Positions 45,463-55,952 of a stretch of 64,000 nucleotides of DNA are shown piece after piece. The notes below the pieces were generated by a model. The model saw nothing but the letters and a program-made list of their open reading frames with translations. It searched no databases and had not been told where the DNA came from. How positions within the stretch are numbered: the first letter of the stretch is position 1; every line of letters begins with the position of its first letter. The translations under genes were made by a program, and so were the position numbers. The stretch is from Pseudomonas mucidolens (GTDB lineage: Bacteria > Pseudomonadota > Gammaproteobacteria > Pseudomonadales > Pseudomonadaceae): positions 1,922,001 through 1,986,000 of the forward strand of contig NZ_LT629802.1 of NCBI RefSeq assembly GCF_900106045.1, written 5' to 3'.

Positions 45463-46020
45463 ATGAGCAAGGTCTACGAGATTGCCGTACTGGTCGGCAG
45501 CTTGAGAAAAGAGTCGATCAACCGCAAGGTCGCCCTGGCATTGGCGGCATTGGCACCTTCGAACCTCAACCTGAAGATTGTCGAGATTGGCGAGTTGCCG
45601 ATGTATAACGAAGACATCGACGGCCAAACGCCACCTGCCGCCTACCGTACATTCCGCCAACAACTGAGTGCAGCCGACGCGGTATTGTTCGTCACCCCCG
45701 AATACAACCGCTCCGTCCCGGCGGCTTTGAAGAATGCCATCGATGTCGGTTCTCGCCCTTACGGCCAGAGCGCCTGGAGCGGCAAACCGGGTGCAATTAT
45801 CAGCGTATCACCCGGCGCCGTCGGCGGTTTTGGTGCCAATCACCATTTGCGCCAGTCGTTGGTGTTTCTTAATGTCGCCTGCATGCAGCAACCCGAAGCC
45901 TATCTAGGCGGCGCGGGTAATGTGTTTGACGAGGCCGGCAACGTCTCGGACAAAACCAAACCGTTCCTGCAGGCGTTTATCGACGCTTATGGCCAGTGGG
46001 TGGAAAAGCAACAGGGCTGA
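45463..46020 (+). CDS. NADPH-dependent FMN reductase (ChrR/quinone reductase type)
   Basis: A 185-aa flavodoxin-fold protein. The FMN phosphate loop is VLVGSLRKESINRKVA, the isoalloxazine-contact loop is FVTPEYNRSVPAALKNAIDV, and the third loop is SVSPGAVGGFGANHHLRQ. This pattern identifies the ChrR/YieF/AzoR-like two-electron quinone reductases, tetramers that reduce quinones, azo dyes or chromate and limit oxidative stress. It is a single gene with its own promoter region and a strong hairpin after it. Confidence 0.9.
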   Translation: MSKVYEIAVLVGSLRKESINRKVALALAALAPSNLNLKIVEIGELPMYNEDIDGQTPPAAYRTFRQQLSAADAVLFVTPEYNRSVPAALKNAIDVGSRPYGQSAWSGKPGAIISVSPGAVGGFGANHHLRQSLVFLNVACMQQPEAYLGGAGNVFDEAGNVSDKTKPFLQAFIDAYGQWVEKQQG

Positions 46021-46026
46021 CACCCC

Positions 46027-46060
46027 AGCCACCGGTAGACACGCGCGTCTACCGGTGGCT
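46027..46060. terminator. Bidirectional terminator between the flavin reductase and poxB genes
   Basis: A perfect 14-bp stem (AGCCACCGGTAGAC at 46027-46040 and its complement at 46047-46060) with a 6-nt loop, in the gap between convergent genes. A 12-bp direct repeat, GCTATCTGAACC, follows at 46068 and 46081, the latter overlapping the poxB 3' end. Confidence 0.85.
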
Positions 46061-46081
46061 GCAGTCGGCTATCTGAACCCG

Positions 46082-47806
46082 CTATCTGAACCAGTTGGTC
46101 CGTGCCAGCTCGATCACTTCGTCGCCACGGCCGCTCATCACCGCTTTGAGCATATACAGGCTGAACCCCTTGGCCTGTTCCAGCTTGATGCTTGGCGGCA
46201 TGGCCAGTTCCTGGGTCGCAGTCACCACATCCACCAATACCGGGCCATCATGCGCCAGGGCGCGACGTAGAGCCGGTTCCAGGTCTTCGGATTGTTCAAC
46301 GCGTATCCCGAGAATGCCCATGGCGTTGGACATCGCGGCAAAATCCGGGTTTTTCAGTTCGGTACCGGTATCCAGGTAGCCGGCAGCCTTCATCTCCATG
46401 GCCACGAAACCCAGCGAAGCGTTGTCGTAGACGATGACTTTTACCGGCAGCTGCAATTGCGCCAGGGAAATGAAATCCCCCATCAACATGCTGAAACCAC
46501 CGTCCCCCGATAACGCTATGACCTGGCGCCCCGCAAAGGCCGCCTGGGCGCCAATGGCCTGGGGCATGGCGTTGGCCATGGAGCCGTGATTGAAGGAGCC
46601 GATCAACCGCCGCTTGCCATTCATGCGCAGATAGCGCGCGGCCCACACGGTGGGCGACCCGACATCGGCGGTAAAGATGGCATCTTCGTCCGCCAGCTCA
46701 CTGAGCAAGCGGGTCACATATTGCGGATGAATCGGGCGGTCCGCCTTGGACGGTTGCGCCAGGTCGTCCAGGCCTTGCCGGGCTTTCTCGTAATGCTTGA
46801 GGGAGGACTCCAGAAAGCTGCGATCGCGGTTGCGCGACAGGCGCGGCAACAAGGCTTGAAGGGTCTCGCGAACGTCGGCGGCGATTCCCAGGTCCAGCGT
46901 AACGCGACGCCCGAGGGCCTGCGGATTACGGTCAACCTGAATGATTTTTGCGTCAGAAGGGTAGAACTGCCGATAGGGAAAGTCAGTGCCCAGCATGATC
47001 AGGGTGTCGCAGTTGAGCATGGCATGATAGCCCGAACTGAAACCGATCAGGCCAGTCATGCCGACGTCGAACGGGTTGTCCCATTCCACATGCTCCTTGC
47101 CGCGCAAGGCATGCACCACGGGCGCACCCAAGGCATCGGCGAGGGCGACCACTTCGTCGTGGGCGCCGGCGCAACCGCTGCCGCATAGCAGCGTGACCGC
47201 TTTACTCTGTTCAAGGAGTTCGGTCAGGCGTTCGAGGTCCTGTGTGGCGGGCAGGGTTCTCGGGGCCAACAGGCGCGGCCATGGTTTAAACGTGTCTTCC
47301 ACTTCCAGCAACGAAATATCGCCCGGAATCACCACGACCGCCACGCCGCGGCTGAGAATGGCTGCGCGCATGGCGCGGTGCAGCACATGGGGCATTTGTT
47401 CGGGATTACTCACCAACTCGACAAAATGACTGCATTCCTTGAACAACTCCTGGGGATGAGTTTCCTGGAAGTAGTTCAGGCCGATTTCCGAAGATGGGAT
47501 CTGCGCGGCAATCGCCAGTACCGGAACATGGTTGCGGTGGCAATCGAACAAACCGTTGATCAAGTGCAGATTGCCCGGTCCACAACTGCCAGCGCACACC
47601 GTCAGCTCGCCAGTGGCCGCCGCTTCGGCGCCCGCGGCAAAGGCCGCGACCTCCTCATGGCGCACGTGCATCCACTCGATACTGTCCATGGTGCGCAGGG
47701 CGTCGGTGAGGCCGTTGAGGCTGTCGCCGGTCAGGCCCCAGATGCGCTTGATGCCCGCTTGCTCAAGGGTGGTGGCCAGTTGTTGGGCCAGGGTGATTTT
47801 CGCCAT
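46082..47806 (-). CDS. poxB: Pyruvate dehydrogenase (ubiquinone-dependent) / pyruvate oxidase
   Basis: A 574-aa thiamine-diphosphate enzyme that oxidatively decarboxylates pyruvate to acetate, passing electrons to quinone at the membrane. Features are the TPP catalytic Glu in [33 protein letters not shown], a central FAD-binding domain ([15 protein letters not shown]), and the TPP-Mg motif [16 protein letters not shown] ending in YDNASLGFV. The C-terminal segment ([20 protein letters not shown] followed by [15 protein letters not shown]) is the lipid-activated tail typical of PoxB. ATG 47806 has GGAG seven bases upstream. It is often stationary-phase controlled. Confidence 0.94.
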   Translation of the reverse strand: MAKITLAQQLATTLEQAGIKRIWGLTGDSLNGLTDALRTMDSIEWMHVRHEEVAAFAAGAEAAATGELTVCAGSCGPGNLHLINGLFDCHRNHVPVLAIAAQIPSSEIGLNYFQETHPQELFKECSHFVELVSNPEQMPHVLHRAMRAAILSRGVAVVVIPGDISLLEVEDTFKPWPRLLAPRTLPATQDLERLTELLEQSKAVTLLCGSGCAGAHDEVVALADALGAPVVHALRGKEHVEWDNPFDVGMTGLIGFSSGYHAMLNCDTLIMLGTDFPYRQFYPSDAKIIQVDRNPQALGRRVTLDLGIAADVRETLQALLPRLSRNRDRSFLESSLKHYEKARQGLDDLAQPSKADRPIHPQYVTRLLSELADEDAIFTADVGSPTVWAARYLRMNGKRRLIGSFNHGSMANAMPQAIGAQAAFAGRQVIALSGDGGFSMLMGDFISLAQLQLPVKVIVYDNASLGFVAMEMKAAGYLDTGTELKNPDFAAMSNAMGILGIRVEQSEDLEPALRRALAHDGPVLVDVVTATQELAMPPSIKLEQAKGFSLYMLKAVMSGRGDEVIELARTNWFR

Positions 47807-47908
47807 GAAGAACTCCAATCGTCAGTGAGTGCAAAAGCTGCTGATCAACAGAGGACAGTTCCAGGGCGGTAATGACTCAGGTTTTACACGTGAAAATTAT
47901 TTCAGACC

Positions 47909-47951
47909 AAAAAAAGCCCTGAAATCCGCTTTTCCAGAGATCAGGGCTTTT
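47909..47951 (-). terminator. Rho-independent terminator of the cysI-DUF934 operon
   Basis: On the minus strand AGCCCTGA pairs with TCAGGGCT, followed by a run of seven T, beginning 13 bp past the DUF934 stop. The loop is 18 nt. On the plus strand a shorter T run allows weak bidirectional use. Confidence 0.85.
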
Positions 47952-47964
47952 GTGCGGTCAGGGC

Positions 47965-48459
47965 TTAGCGGCGACGAAACAGCGGCAGCGGCTCGTCCGT
48001 TGCAGCCTGGTACCTCACCGAGAAGTCCTTGAGGCTTTCCAGTGCTTCGTACGGGTCTTTGTCCGCACGCAGGGCGAAGGCATCGAACCCGCAGCGGCGC
48101 AGGTAGAACAGTTGGTCACGCAGCACATCACCAACGGCCCGCAATTCACCTTTGTAGGCATAACGGTCGCGCAGCAAGCGCGCGTTGGAGTAGTTGCGCC
48201 CATCGGTAAAGGCCGGAAAATTTAATGCGATGACTTGGAAGTGTTGCACGTCGGCACCGATTTCCTCGGCTTCTTCGTCGGCGTCGAGCCACACTCCCAG
48301 GCCGCCGTCGCGGGCCTTGAGGGCATGGCCGTGTTCACGCCACAGCGACAACGGCACGATCAGGTCGTCGCAGTTGGAGATGCCATCGAACGTCGCGTCC
48401 TTGGGCAGCAGGTGCCAGGTTTCGTCGACCACTTCGTTGTTCTTAATGATTCGCTGCAT
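47965..48459 (-). CDS. DUF934 protein, sulfite reductase partner
   Basis: A 164-aa protein of the DUF934 family, found almost always beside CysI-type sulfite reductase. Conserved blocks are ALNFPAFTDGRNYSNARLLR, YKGELRAVGDVLRDQLFYLR and RCGFDAFALR. Start ATG 48459 (MQRIIKNNEV) overlaps the cysI 3' end by 17 bp, showing tight coupling. Its role in sulfite reduction is inferred from gene linkage; it may be an electron-transfer or assembly partner. Confidence 0.9.
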   Translation of the reverse strand: MQRIIKNNEVVDETWHLLPKDATFDGISNCDDLIVPLSLWREHGHALKARDGGLGVWLDADEEAEEIGADVQHFQVIALNFPAFTDGRNYSNARLLRDRYAYKGELRAVGDVLRDQLFYLRRCGFDAFALRADKDPYEALESLKDFSVRYQAATDEPLPLFRRR

Positions 48460-50101
48460 AGACGCGCTCCTTGAACAGGTCAATGCCGATGCGCTGGTAG
48501 GTATCGATGAAGCGCTCATCTTCGGTGCGTTGCTCGACATACACGTCGATCAACTTGCCGATTACCTCGGGCATGGCTTCCTGGGCGAAAGATGGGCCGA
48601 GGATCTTGCCCAGGCTCGCATCGCGGCTGGCGCTGCCGCCCAGGGATACTTGATAGAATTCTTCGCCTTTCTTGTCCACCCCGAGGATGCCGATATGGCC
48701 GACGTGGTGGTGACCACAGGCGTTCATGCAGCCGGAGATGTTGAGGTCCAGCTCGCCGATGTCGAACAGGTAGTCCAGGTCGTCGAAACGGCGCTGGATC
48801 GACTCGGCGATCGGGATCGACTTGGCATTGGCCAGGGAGCAGAAATCGCCGCCCGGGCAGCAGATAATGTCGGTCAGCAGACCAATGTTCGGCGTCGCGA
48901 AACCACCTTCGCGCAATTCACCCCACAGCGTGAACAACTGGCTCTGCTCAACGTCAGCCAGGATGATGTTCTGCTCGTGGGAGGTGCGCAGTTGACCGAA
49001 GCTGTAGCGCTCGGCCAGGTCGGCCACGGCGTCCAGTTGCTTGTCGGTGATATCGCCCGGAGCCACGCCGGTGGGCTTCAGCGACAAGGTCACCGCCACA
49101 TAACCCGGTTGCTTGTGGGCGAGCGTGTTGCGTGCACGCCAGCGAGCGAAGCCCGGGTGCTGTTGGTCAAGTTCGGCGAATTCGGCGTCCAGATTGCTCA
49201 GGGCCTTGTATTGCGGATCGACGAAGTGCTTGGCTACGCGGTGCACCTCGGATTCAGTCAAAGTGGTCTGGCCGCCACGCAGATGCACCATTTCGGCGTC
49301 GACTTTCTGGGCAAATACCTCAGGCGTCAGCGCTTTTACGAGGATCTTGATCCGCGCCTTGTGCTTGTTGTCACGACGGCCATAGCGGTTGTAGACCCGC
49401 AGGATCGCGTCGAGGTAGCTCAACAGGTCCTGCCAGGGCAGAAACTCGTTGATGAACGCGCCGACCACTGGCGTACGGCCCAGGCCGCCACCTACCAGCA
49501 CCCGGAAGCCCAGTTCGCCAGCGGCGTTGTAGACCGGCTCCAGGCCGATGTCGTGGACTTCGATGGCGGCGCGGTCGGAGGTCGAGCCATTGATGGCGAT
49601 CTTGAACTTGCGCGGCAGGTAGGCGAACTCAGGGTGGAAAGTGGTCCATTGACGGACGATTTCACACCAGGGACGCGGATCGATCAGTTCGTCGGCGGCG
49701 ACACCGGCGAACTGGTCGGTGGTCACGTTGCGCAGGCAGTTACCGCTGGTCTGAATTGCGTGCATCTGCACGGTAGCCAATTGCGCCAGGATGTCCGGCA
49801 CGTCCTCGAGTGCCGGCCAGTTGAACTGGACGTTCTGGCGGGTACTGATATGGGCGTAGCCTTTGTCGAAGTCGCGGGCAATTTTGGCCATCATTCGCGC
49901 CTGACGCGAAGTCAGTTGGCCGTAAGGCACGGCAACCCGCAGCATCGGCGCAAAGCGCTGAACATAAAGGCCATTTTGCAGGCGCAGAGGGCGGAACTCT
50001 TCCTCGCTCAGCTCGCCTGCCAGATAGCGTCGGGTCTGATCACGGAACTGCTTGACGCGGTCCTCGATGATGCGCTGATCGTATTCGTCGTATACGTACA
50101 T
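48443..50101 (-). CDS. cysI: Sulfite reductase, siroheme/4Fe-4S hemoprotein
   Basis: A 552-aa enzyme that reduces sulfite to sulfide for cysteine synthesis. It has two ferredoxin-like/NIR domains per half, siroheme-contact Arg/Lys residues in HISTRQNVQFNW and LPRKFKIAINGS, and the Fe4S4-siroheme cysteines in IICCPGGDFCSLANAKS and ISGCMNACGHHHVGH (C-x5-C, C-x3-C). Length and lack of a fused flavoprotein match the ferredoxin-dependent-like type of pseudomonads. ATG 50101 (MYVYDEYDQR) has AGGA upstream. It is first gene of an operon with DUF934. Confidence 0.94.
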   Translation of the reverse strand: MYVYDEYDQRIIEDRVKQFRDQTRRYLAGELSEEEFRPLRLQNGLYVQRFAPMLRVAVPYGQLTSRQARMMAKIARDFDKGYAHISTRQNVQFNWPALEDVPDILAQLATVQMHAIQTSGNCLRNVTTDQFAGVAADELIDPRPWCEIVRQWTTFHPEFAYLPRKFKIAINGSTSDRAAIEVHDIGLEPVYNAAGELGFRVLVGGGLGRTPVVGAFINEFLPWQDLLSYLDAILRVYNRYGRRDNKHKARIKILVKALTPEVFAQKVDAEMVHLRGGQTTLTESEVHRVAKHFVDPQYKALSNLDAEFAELDQQHPGFARWRARNTLAHKQPGYVAVTLSLKPTGVAPGDITDKQLDAVADLAERYSFGQLRTSHEQNIILADVEQSQLFTLWGELREGGFATPNIGLLTDIICCPGGDFCSLANAKSIPIAESIQRRFDDLDYLFDIGELDLNISGCMNACGHHHVGHIGILGVDKKGEEFYQVSLGGSASRDASLGKILGPSFAQEAMPEVIGKLIDVYVEQRTEDERFIDTYQRIGIDLFKERVYAANH

Positions 50102-50335
50102 ATAGGTCCTGTTCTCGGCAAATCTGCGCGCACGGCCGCGCACTCCCAACGGGAGCCGGCGCACGATACCAGTTTGCGTTTATGCGCAAAAGTGATGTTT
50201 GAGTATATGTAAAGAACCAAATCGACTAATGAGGCGAATTATCGACATCCCCACATTTGTCATAAGGGCAATCATGAACTTTACTGTCGTCGAGTCTTAA
50301 TGCAATCACCGATAAAACCGACAAGAGGCGATGCG

Positions 50336-50449
50336 ATGAGCAATCCAACCAAAGTCCGTAAAAACGACAGTAGCGTGGACGCTTGGGCGATTCTTTTCCT
50401 GATTATCCTGGTGGTTTCAACCGCCGTGTTTTGGGTCAGTCATCAATAA
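50336..50449 (+). CDS. 37-aa single-pass membrane protein
   Basis: The frame ATG 50336 to TAA 50449 encodes MSNPTKVRKNDSSVDAWAIL and continues as FLIILVVSTAVFWVSHQ. It has a basic polar N-terminus and one strong membrane helix (about residues 16-35), with Trp at both interfaces. AGAGG lies about eight bases before the start. The residue pattern and ribosome-binding site argue for a real small membrane protein. It fills the gap between cysI and the binding-protein gene. Function is unknown. Confidence 0.65.
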   Translation: MSNPTKVRKNDSSVDAWAILFLIILVVSTAVFWVSHQ

Positions 50450-50551
50450 AAGCGCCGACGGGCCCTCGATTGTTCGACATATAGCAAATAGCCAAGGGTA
50501 AAAGGCTTATTGCCATTACACTGGTCGGCCAATTTCGAGGTTCGGGCTACA

Positions 50552-51631
50552 ATGTTCAAGGTTTTTTGCGGGTGCCTTTGCTGGTTGGGGATGACGTTCG
50601 GGTCAATGGCCCACGCCACTTCAGTCGTCTTTCTCAACCCAGGCACGTCCACTGAAACCTTCTGGGTCACGTATGCGCAATTCATGCAGGCCGCGGCCAA
50701 GGACCTCGACCTGGATTTGCGCGTGCGCTATTCCGAGCGCGATCCGCAAAACACCCTCCGACAGGCGCGCGAGGCTCTCCAGGGGCCGCAACGCCCGGAT
50801 TATCTGGTGTTGGTCAACGAGCAATATGTCGCGCCGCAGATCATGCGCTTGTCGCACAACAGTGGTGTCAAGCTGTTGATCGTCAATAACGCCCTGACGC
50901 GTGATCAGGTGCAACTGTTGAATGCCGGCAAATACCCCGACTGGCTGGGCAGCATCACCGCCGATGATGAAGAGGCGGGCTACCTGATGCTTAAGGAATT
51001 ACTCAGTCTGCGTGGCCCGGCACAGCCAGGTGAACGGGTTGACTTGCTGGCGTTCTCCGGGGCTAAAAACACGCCTGCCGCGCAACTGCGCGAGCAGGGT
51101 TTGCATCGTGCCTTGCGAGAGCATCCTGAAGTGTATCTACGCCAACTGGTCCACGGCGAATGGACGCGCGAACGGGCGTTCGAGCAAGCCACCCAGCTGT
51201 TCAAGCGCTACCCGCGAACGACACTGGTCTGGTCGGCCAATGATGAAATGGCCCTGGGTGCCATGCAGGCGCTACGTGGCAGCGGGCGCGTGCCCGGCAG
51301 GGAGGTCTTGTTCAGTGCCGTCAACAGCTCGCCCGAGGCTCTTCAAGCGCGCCTCGACGGGCGGATCAGCGCGTTGGTGGCTGGGCATTTCACTGTCGGG
51401 GGCTGGGCGATGGTGCTGCTGCATGATGAGGCCAGGGGTGTGGATATCGAACAGCACGGCGGGCGCGAACGGCGGGTAAAGTTGCACCGGTTGATTGACC
51501 CACGAGACGCACAGCGTTTGCTCGACATGCGCGCCCAAGAGGGCGATGGCGTCAACTTTCGCGCTCTTTCAGCCGTCGGCCAGCCCGCCACTTATCAATA
51601 TCCCTTCAGCTTGCAGCTGCTGCTGGACTAG
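50552..51631 (+). CDS. Periplasmic sugar-binding-like (type 1 PBP) protein
   Basis: A 359-aa secreted protein. The signal peptide is MFKVFCGCLCWLGMTFGSMA, with cleavage after HA. The mature part has a LacI/ribose-binding type fold: SVVFLNPGTSTETFWVTYAQ, LVLVNEQYVAPQIMRLS, ITADDEEAGYLMLKELL, LVWSANDEMALGAMQALRG. No permease or ATPase gene is adjacent, so it may serve a two-component sensor or a distant transporter rather than uptake on its own. ATG 50552 was chosen for the signal peptide; an upstream TTG at 50510 gives a poor N-terminus. Confidence 0.8.
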   Translation: MFKVFCGCLCWLGMTFGSMAHATSVVFLNPGTSTETFWVTYAQFMQAAAKDLDLDLRVRYSERDPQNTLRQAREALQGPQRPDYLVLVNEQYVAPQIMRLSHNSGVKLLIVNNALTRDQVQLLNAGKYPDWLGSITADDEEAGYLMLKELLSLRGPAQPGERVDLLAFSGAKNTPAAQLREQGLHRALREHPEVYLRQLVHGEWTRERAFEQATQLFKRYPRTTLVWSANDEMALGAMQALRGSGRVPGREVLFSAVNSSPEALQARLDGRISALVAGHFTVGGWAMVLLHDEARGVDIEQHGGRERRVKLHRLIDPRDAQRLLDMRAQEGDGVNFRALSAVGQPATYQYPFSLQLLLD

Positions 51632-51637
51632 GCGCGG

Positions 51638-51856
51638 CTAGATCCCGGCCAGGTGCAATACCAGCTTGACGATGCCGAACAGGGTCAGGGCGAAAACAGC
51701 GGTAAACAGGATGCCCAGCATTAAAAAGTGGCTGGGCTTACCGTGGGTAAAGTCCCTGGCACGATTTTTCCCGCTTTGCACGCCAAACGCGGCGGCCATC
51801 ACACTGTGGAGCATCTGCCAGAACGTCGGCGGCTTGTTGTCGACTGGATCGTTCAT
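51638..51856 (-). CDS. DUF2970 membrane protein
   Basis: A 72-aa protein with the DUF2970 pattern: FWQMLHSVMAAAFGVQSGKN (amphipathic start), a basic stretch (RARDFTHGKPSHF), then one membrane segment (LMLGILFTAVFALTLFGIVK). ATG 51856 has GGGGAG eight bases upstream. It is convergent with the binding-protein gene, 6 bp away. No function is assigned to the family. Confidence 0.85.
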   Translation of the reverse strand: MNDPVDNKPPTFWQMLHSVMAAAFGVQSGKNRARDFTHGKPSHFLMLGILFTAVFALTLFGIVKLVLHLAGI

Positions 51857-51930
51857 ATATCTCCCCATTACAAGGTGTGTGAGGAGAGCATAGCCAATTT
51901 CCTTGCTCCTGATGTTTTTGAGGGCGCCGT

Positions 51931-52028
51931 GTAGGAGCGAGCTTGCTCGCGAAAAACCTGAGATCGCCTCGGGGTATCAGATTTCCCGCGTCATCGTTAA
52001 CGATCTTCGCGAGCAAGCTCGCTCCTAC
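51931..52028. repeat. REPIN, copy near metH
   Basis: GTAGGAGCGAGCTTGCTCGC (51931-51950) is mirrored at 52009-52028, with a 58-bp centre that differs from the other copies except for a CATCGTTAACGAT segment. It fills the gap between DUF2970 and the metH 3' end and may end metH transcripts. Confidence 0.88.
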
Positions 52029-52077
52029 AGGAGAGAATGCACTCGCGAAAATAGATACCTGAGAAATAGCGCAGGGA

Positions 52078-55000
52078 TCAGTTATCGTAACCCAGGTTCG
52101 GCGCCAGCCAGCGCTCGGTTACGCTCAAGTCCTGGCGCTTGCGGGTTGTGTAGCTGGTCACCTGATCCTTGTCGATCTTGCCCACCGCAAAGTATTGCGC
52201 CTGTGGATGGGCGAAGTACCAGCCGCTGACCGCCGCCGCCGGGAACATCGCGTAATGCTCGGTGAGAAACACGCCGCTGCGCCCGGGTTGCATTTCGCGG
52301 GCTTGCGGGTCCAGCAACTGGAACAGCGCGCCTTTCTCGGTGTGGTCAGGGCAGGCCGGGTAGCCGGGGGCAGGGCGGATGCCGCTGTATTGCTCCTTGA
52401 TCAACGCCTCGTTATCCAGGGTTTCATCCTTGGCATAGCCCCAGTAATCTTTACGCACTTGCTGGTGCAACCATTCGGCACAGGCTTCGGCCAGGCGGTC
52501 GGCCAGGGCCTTGACCATGATCGAGTTGTAGTCGTCGCCGGCGTCCTGATAAGCCTTGGCCACTTCTTCGGCACCGATGCCGGCGGTGGTGATGAAGCCA
52601 CCAATGTAGTCGGTCACGCCGCTGTCTTTGGGCGCAACGAAGTCGGCCAGGGAGAAGTTCGGCTTGCCGTCGGTCTTGATGATCTGCTGGCGTAGGTGAT
52701 GCAGGCGCGCCAGGGGCTGGCCGTCGTCGCCATAGACTTCCAGGTCGTCATCCTGCACCTGGTTGGACGGCCAGAAGCCAAATACCGCGCGGGCGCTGAT
52801 GAGTTTTTCATCGATCAGCTTGCTGAGCATTTCCCGCGCGTCTTTATATAGCGCAGTTGCCGCTTCACCTACCACCTCGTCCTGGAGAATGCGTGGGAAT
52901 TTGCCGGCCAGGTCCCAGGAGATAAAGAACGGCGTCCAGTCGATGTAGTCGGCCAGAACGTTTAGATCGATATTGTCCAGCACCTTGGCGCCGGTGAACG
53001 TCGGTGTGACCGGTGTGTAGCTACTCCAGTCGAACTGCGGCTTCTTGGCGACTGCTGCCGCGTAACTCAGGCGTTTGGTGCGTGCGCTGCGGTTGGCGGT
53101 ACGTTCGCGCACGTCGACGTATTCCAGGCGGGTTTTTTCGACAAAACCGGCTTTCAGTTCCTTGGACAGCAATTGCGTTGCAACGCCCACGGCGCGGGAT
53201 GCGTCGGTGACATAGATCACCGCGTCGTTGCTGTACTTGGGTTCGATCTTCACCGCCGTGTGGGCCTTGGACGTCGTGGCCCCGCCGATCATCAACGGCA
53301 GATGGAAGTCCTGACGTTGCATCTCGCGGGCCACATGCACCATCTCATCCAGTGACGGTGTGATCAGTCCGGACAGGCCAATGATGTCGCACTTCTGCTC
53401 CTTGGCCACCTGCAGGATTTTTTCCGCGGGCACCATCACCCCGAGGTCGACGATGTCATAGCCGTTGCAACCCAGCACCGCGCCGACAATGTTCTTGCCG
53501 ATGTCGTGTACATCGCCTTTGACCGTGGCCATCAGAATCTTGCCCTTGGCTTCCGGTTTGTCGCCTTTCTCCAGTTCGATAAACGGAATCAGGTGGGCCA
53601 CGGCCTGTTTCATCACGCGGGCGGACTTCACCACCTGAGGCAGGAACATTTTACCGGCGCCGAACAGATCGCCCACGATGTTCATACCGGACATCAATGG
53701 GCCTTCGATCACTTCGATGGGGCGGGCGAACGACTGCCGGGACTCTTCGGTGTCTTCAACGATGTGCGTGGTGATGCCCTTTACCAGTGCATGCTCCAGA
53801 CGCTTATTGACGTCCCAGCCGCGCCATTCCTCGGTCTCGGCTTCCTTGACGGAGCCATCGCCCTTGTACTTGTCGGCGATGGCGAGCAGCGCGTCGGTGC
53901 CTTCTGGCGTGCGGTTGAGCACCACGTCTTCCACGGCGTCGCGCAGCTCGGCGGGGATCTGGTCGTAGATCTCCAGTTGGCCGGCGTTGACGATACCCAT
54001 GGTCAAGCCGTTGCGGATCGCATACAGCAGGAACACCGAGTGAATCGACTCGCGCACCGGGTTGTTGCCACGGAACGAGAACGACACGTTGGACACGCCG
54101 CCCGAGGACAAAGCATACGGCAGTTCGTCGCGGATATAGGCGCAGGCGTTGATGAAGTCGACGGCGTAGTTGTTGTGCTCTTCGATGCCGGTGGCGACGG
54201 CGAAGATGTTCGGGTCGAAGATAATGTCTTGCGGCGGGAAGCCGACTTCATTGACCAGGATGTCGTATGAACGTTTGCAGATTTCTTTCTTGCGCGCTTC
54301 GGTGTCGGCCTGGCCGGCTTCGTCGAAGGCCATCACCACCACGGCGGCGCCGTAGCGCTTGCACAGTTTGGCGTAGTGAATGAACTGCTCGACGCCTTCC
54401 TTCATGCTGATGGAGTTGACGATGCCCTTGCCCTGGATGCACTTGAGGCCCGCTTCGATGACTTCCCACTTGGAGGAGTCGATCATGATCGGTACGCGGG
54501 AGATGTCCGGTTCGCCGGCAATCAGATTGAGGAAGGTCACCATGGCCTTCTTCGAATCGAGCATGCCCTCGTCCATGTTGATGTCGATCACCTGGGCGCC
54601 GGCTTCGACCTGCTGCAGAGCCACTTCCAGGGCTTCGGTGTAGTTGTCTTCACGGATCAGCCGCGCGAACTTGGCGGAGCCGGTGATATTCGTGCGTTCG
54701 CCGACGTTGACGAACAGCGACTGGCGATCGATGGTGAACGGCTCCAGGCCCGACAGGCGACAGGCCTTGGGAATGTCCGGGATCGGCCGTGGCGCATAGC
54801 CGGCGACCGCATTGGCAATTGCCTCGATGTGGCCTGGCGTGGTGCCGCAGCAACCGCCGACGATATTGAGGAAGCCGCTCTGGGCGAACTCTTCGATGAC
54901 CTTGGCGGTTTGCGCGGGCAACTCGTCATACTCGCCGAATTCGTTGGGCAGGCCGGCGTTCGGGTGTGCTGACACGTAGGTGTCGGCCTTGTTGGAGAGT

Positions 55001-55788
55001 TCTTCCAGGTACGGCCGCAGTTCGTTGGCGCCGAGTGCGCAGTTCAAACCAACGGAAATCGGCTTGGCGTGGGCGATGGAGTTCCAGAACGCTTCGGTGG
55101 TCTGGCCAGACAGGGTGCGACCGGAGGCGTCGGTGATGGTGCCGGAAATCATGATCGGCAGCTCGAAACCCAGCTCTTCATACACGCCTTGCACGGCGAA
55201 GATCGCGGCCTTGGCATTCAAGGTGTCGAAGATGGTTTCGATGAGGATCATGTCCGCACCGCCTTCGATCAGACCTTTGGTGGCCTCGGTGTAGTTTTCC
55301 ACCAGTTCATCGAAGGTGACGTTGCGATAGCCGGGGTTGTTCACGTCGGGAGACAGCGAGCAGGTGCGGCTGGTCGGACCCAGGACTCCCGCGACGAAGC
55401 GTGGCTTGTCCGGGGTCTCCAGGGTTTTGGCGTCGGCCACCCTACGGGCCACGCGTGCGCCTTCCACGTTCAATTCGTAGGCCAGCGACTCCATGCCGTA
55501 GTCCGCCTGGGACACCTGAGTGGCGTTGAAGGTGTTGGTTTCGAGAATATCGGCACCGGCGTCCAGATAAGCTTTCTCGATGGAGGCGATGACATCCGGG
55601 CGGCTGAGCAGCAACAGGTCGTTGTTGCCCTGGACGTCACTCGGCCAGTCAGCGAAACGTTTGCCACGGTAGTCCTGTTCCTCGAGCTTGTAGCTCTGGA
55701 TCATCGTGCCCATACCGCCGTCGAGGATCAGAATGCGTTCCTTGAGGGCTTGGTGAAGGGCTTGCAGACGCGCGCTACGATCGGACAT
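52078..55788 (-). CDS. metH: Cobalamin-dependent methionine synthase
   Basis: A 1236-aa enzyme that methylates homocysteine using methyl-tetrahydrofolate. Modules in order: homocysteine domain (about 10-330, [14 protein letters not shown], Zn-ligand cysteines in VGLNCALG and [11 protein letters not shown]); pterin domain (about 350-620, [17 protein letters not shown]); B12 cap and binding domain (about 640-880, cobalt-ligand motif [17 protein letters not shown]); and SAM reactivation domain (about 920-1230, [16 protein letters not shown]). ATG 55788 (MSDRSARL) is favoured; a second ATG at 55809 adds seven residues. It depends on the B12 genes at the right end of the window. Confidence 0.96.
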   Translation of the reverse strand: MSDRSARLQALHQALKERILILDGGMGTMIQSYKLEEQDYRGKRFADWPSDVQGNNDLLLLSRPDVIASIEKAYLDAGADILETNTFNATQVSQADYGMESLAYELNVEGARVARRVADAKTLETPDKPRFVAGVLGPTSRTCSLSPDVNNPGYRNVTFDELVENYTEATKGLIEGGADMILIETIFDTLNAKAAIFAVQGVYEELGFELPIMISGTITDASGRTLSGQTTEAFWNSIAHAKPISVGLNCALGANELRPYLEELSNKADTYVSAHPNAGLPNEFGEYDELPAQTAKVIEEFAQSGFLNIVGGCCGTTPGHIEAIANAVAGYAPRPIPDIPKACRLSGLEPFTIDRQSLFVNVGERTNITGSAKFARLIREDNYTEALEVALQQVEAGAQVIDINMDEGMLDSKKAMVTFLNLIAGEPDISRVPIMIDSSKWEVIEAGLKCIQGKGIVNSISMKEGVEQFIHYAKLCKRYGAAVVVMAFDEAGQADTEARKKEICKRSYDILVNEVGFPPQDIIFDPNIFAVATGIEEHNNYAVDFINACAYIRDELPYALSSGGVSNVSFSFRGNNPVRESIHSVFLLYAIRNGLTMGIVNAGQLEIYDQIPAELRDAVEDVVLNRTPEGTDALLAIADKYKGDGSVKEAETEEWRGWDVNKRLEHALVKGITTHIVEDTEESRQSFARPIEVIEGPLMSGMNIVGDLFGAGKMFLPQVVKSARVMKQAVAHLIPFIELEKGDKPEAKGKILMATVKGDVHDIGKNIVGAVLGCNGYDIVDLGVMVPAEKILQVAKEQKCDIIGLSGLITPSLDEMVHVAREMQRQDFHLPLMIGGATTSKAHTAVKIEPKYSNDAVIYVTDASRAVGVATQLLSKELKAGFVEKTRLEYVDVRERTANRSARTKRLSYAAAVAKKPQFDWSSYTPVTPTFTGAKVLDNIDLNVLADYIDWTPFFISWDLAGKFPRILQDEVVGEAATALYKDAREMLSKLIDEKLISARAVFGFWPSNQVQDDDLEVYGDDGQPLARLHHLRQQIIKTDGKPNFSLADFVAPKDSGVTDYIGGFITTAGIGAEEVAKAYQDAGDDYNSIMVKALADRLAEACAEWLHQQVRKDYWGYAKDETLDNEALIKEQYSGIRPAPGYPACPDHTEKGALFQLLDPQAREMQPGRSGVFLTEHYAMFPAAAVSGWYFAHPQAQYFAVGKIDKDQVTSYTTRKRQDLSVTERWLAPNLGYDN

Positions 55789-55952
55789 GGGGCTACTCTG
55801 GTCAGGCATTACGGAGGTTAGGGATCATAACAAACCTGTGCGCTATTGGAGCATGTTTGGGTTTTGCATGAATATCGTTCATGTTGGGGGAGGGCATGGC
55901 CCGGTAGAATCACCGCACTTTTCAGCGCACGCATTGCACCGGGACTGGATAC

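Noticed and set aside
48194..50212. 672-codon plus-strand frame opposite cysI
   Set aside because: Antisense to cysI and DUF934, which have complete motifs; no domain seen in the antisense product.
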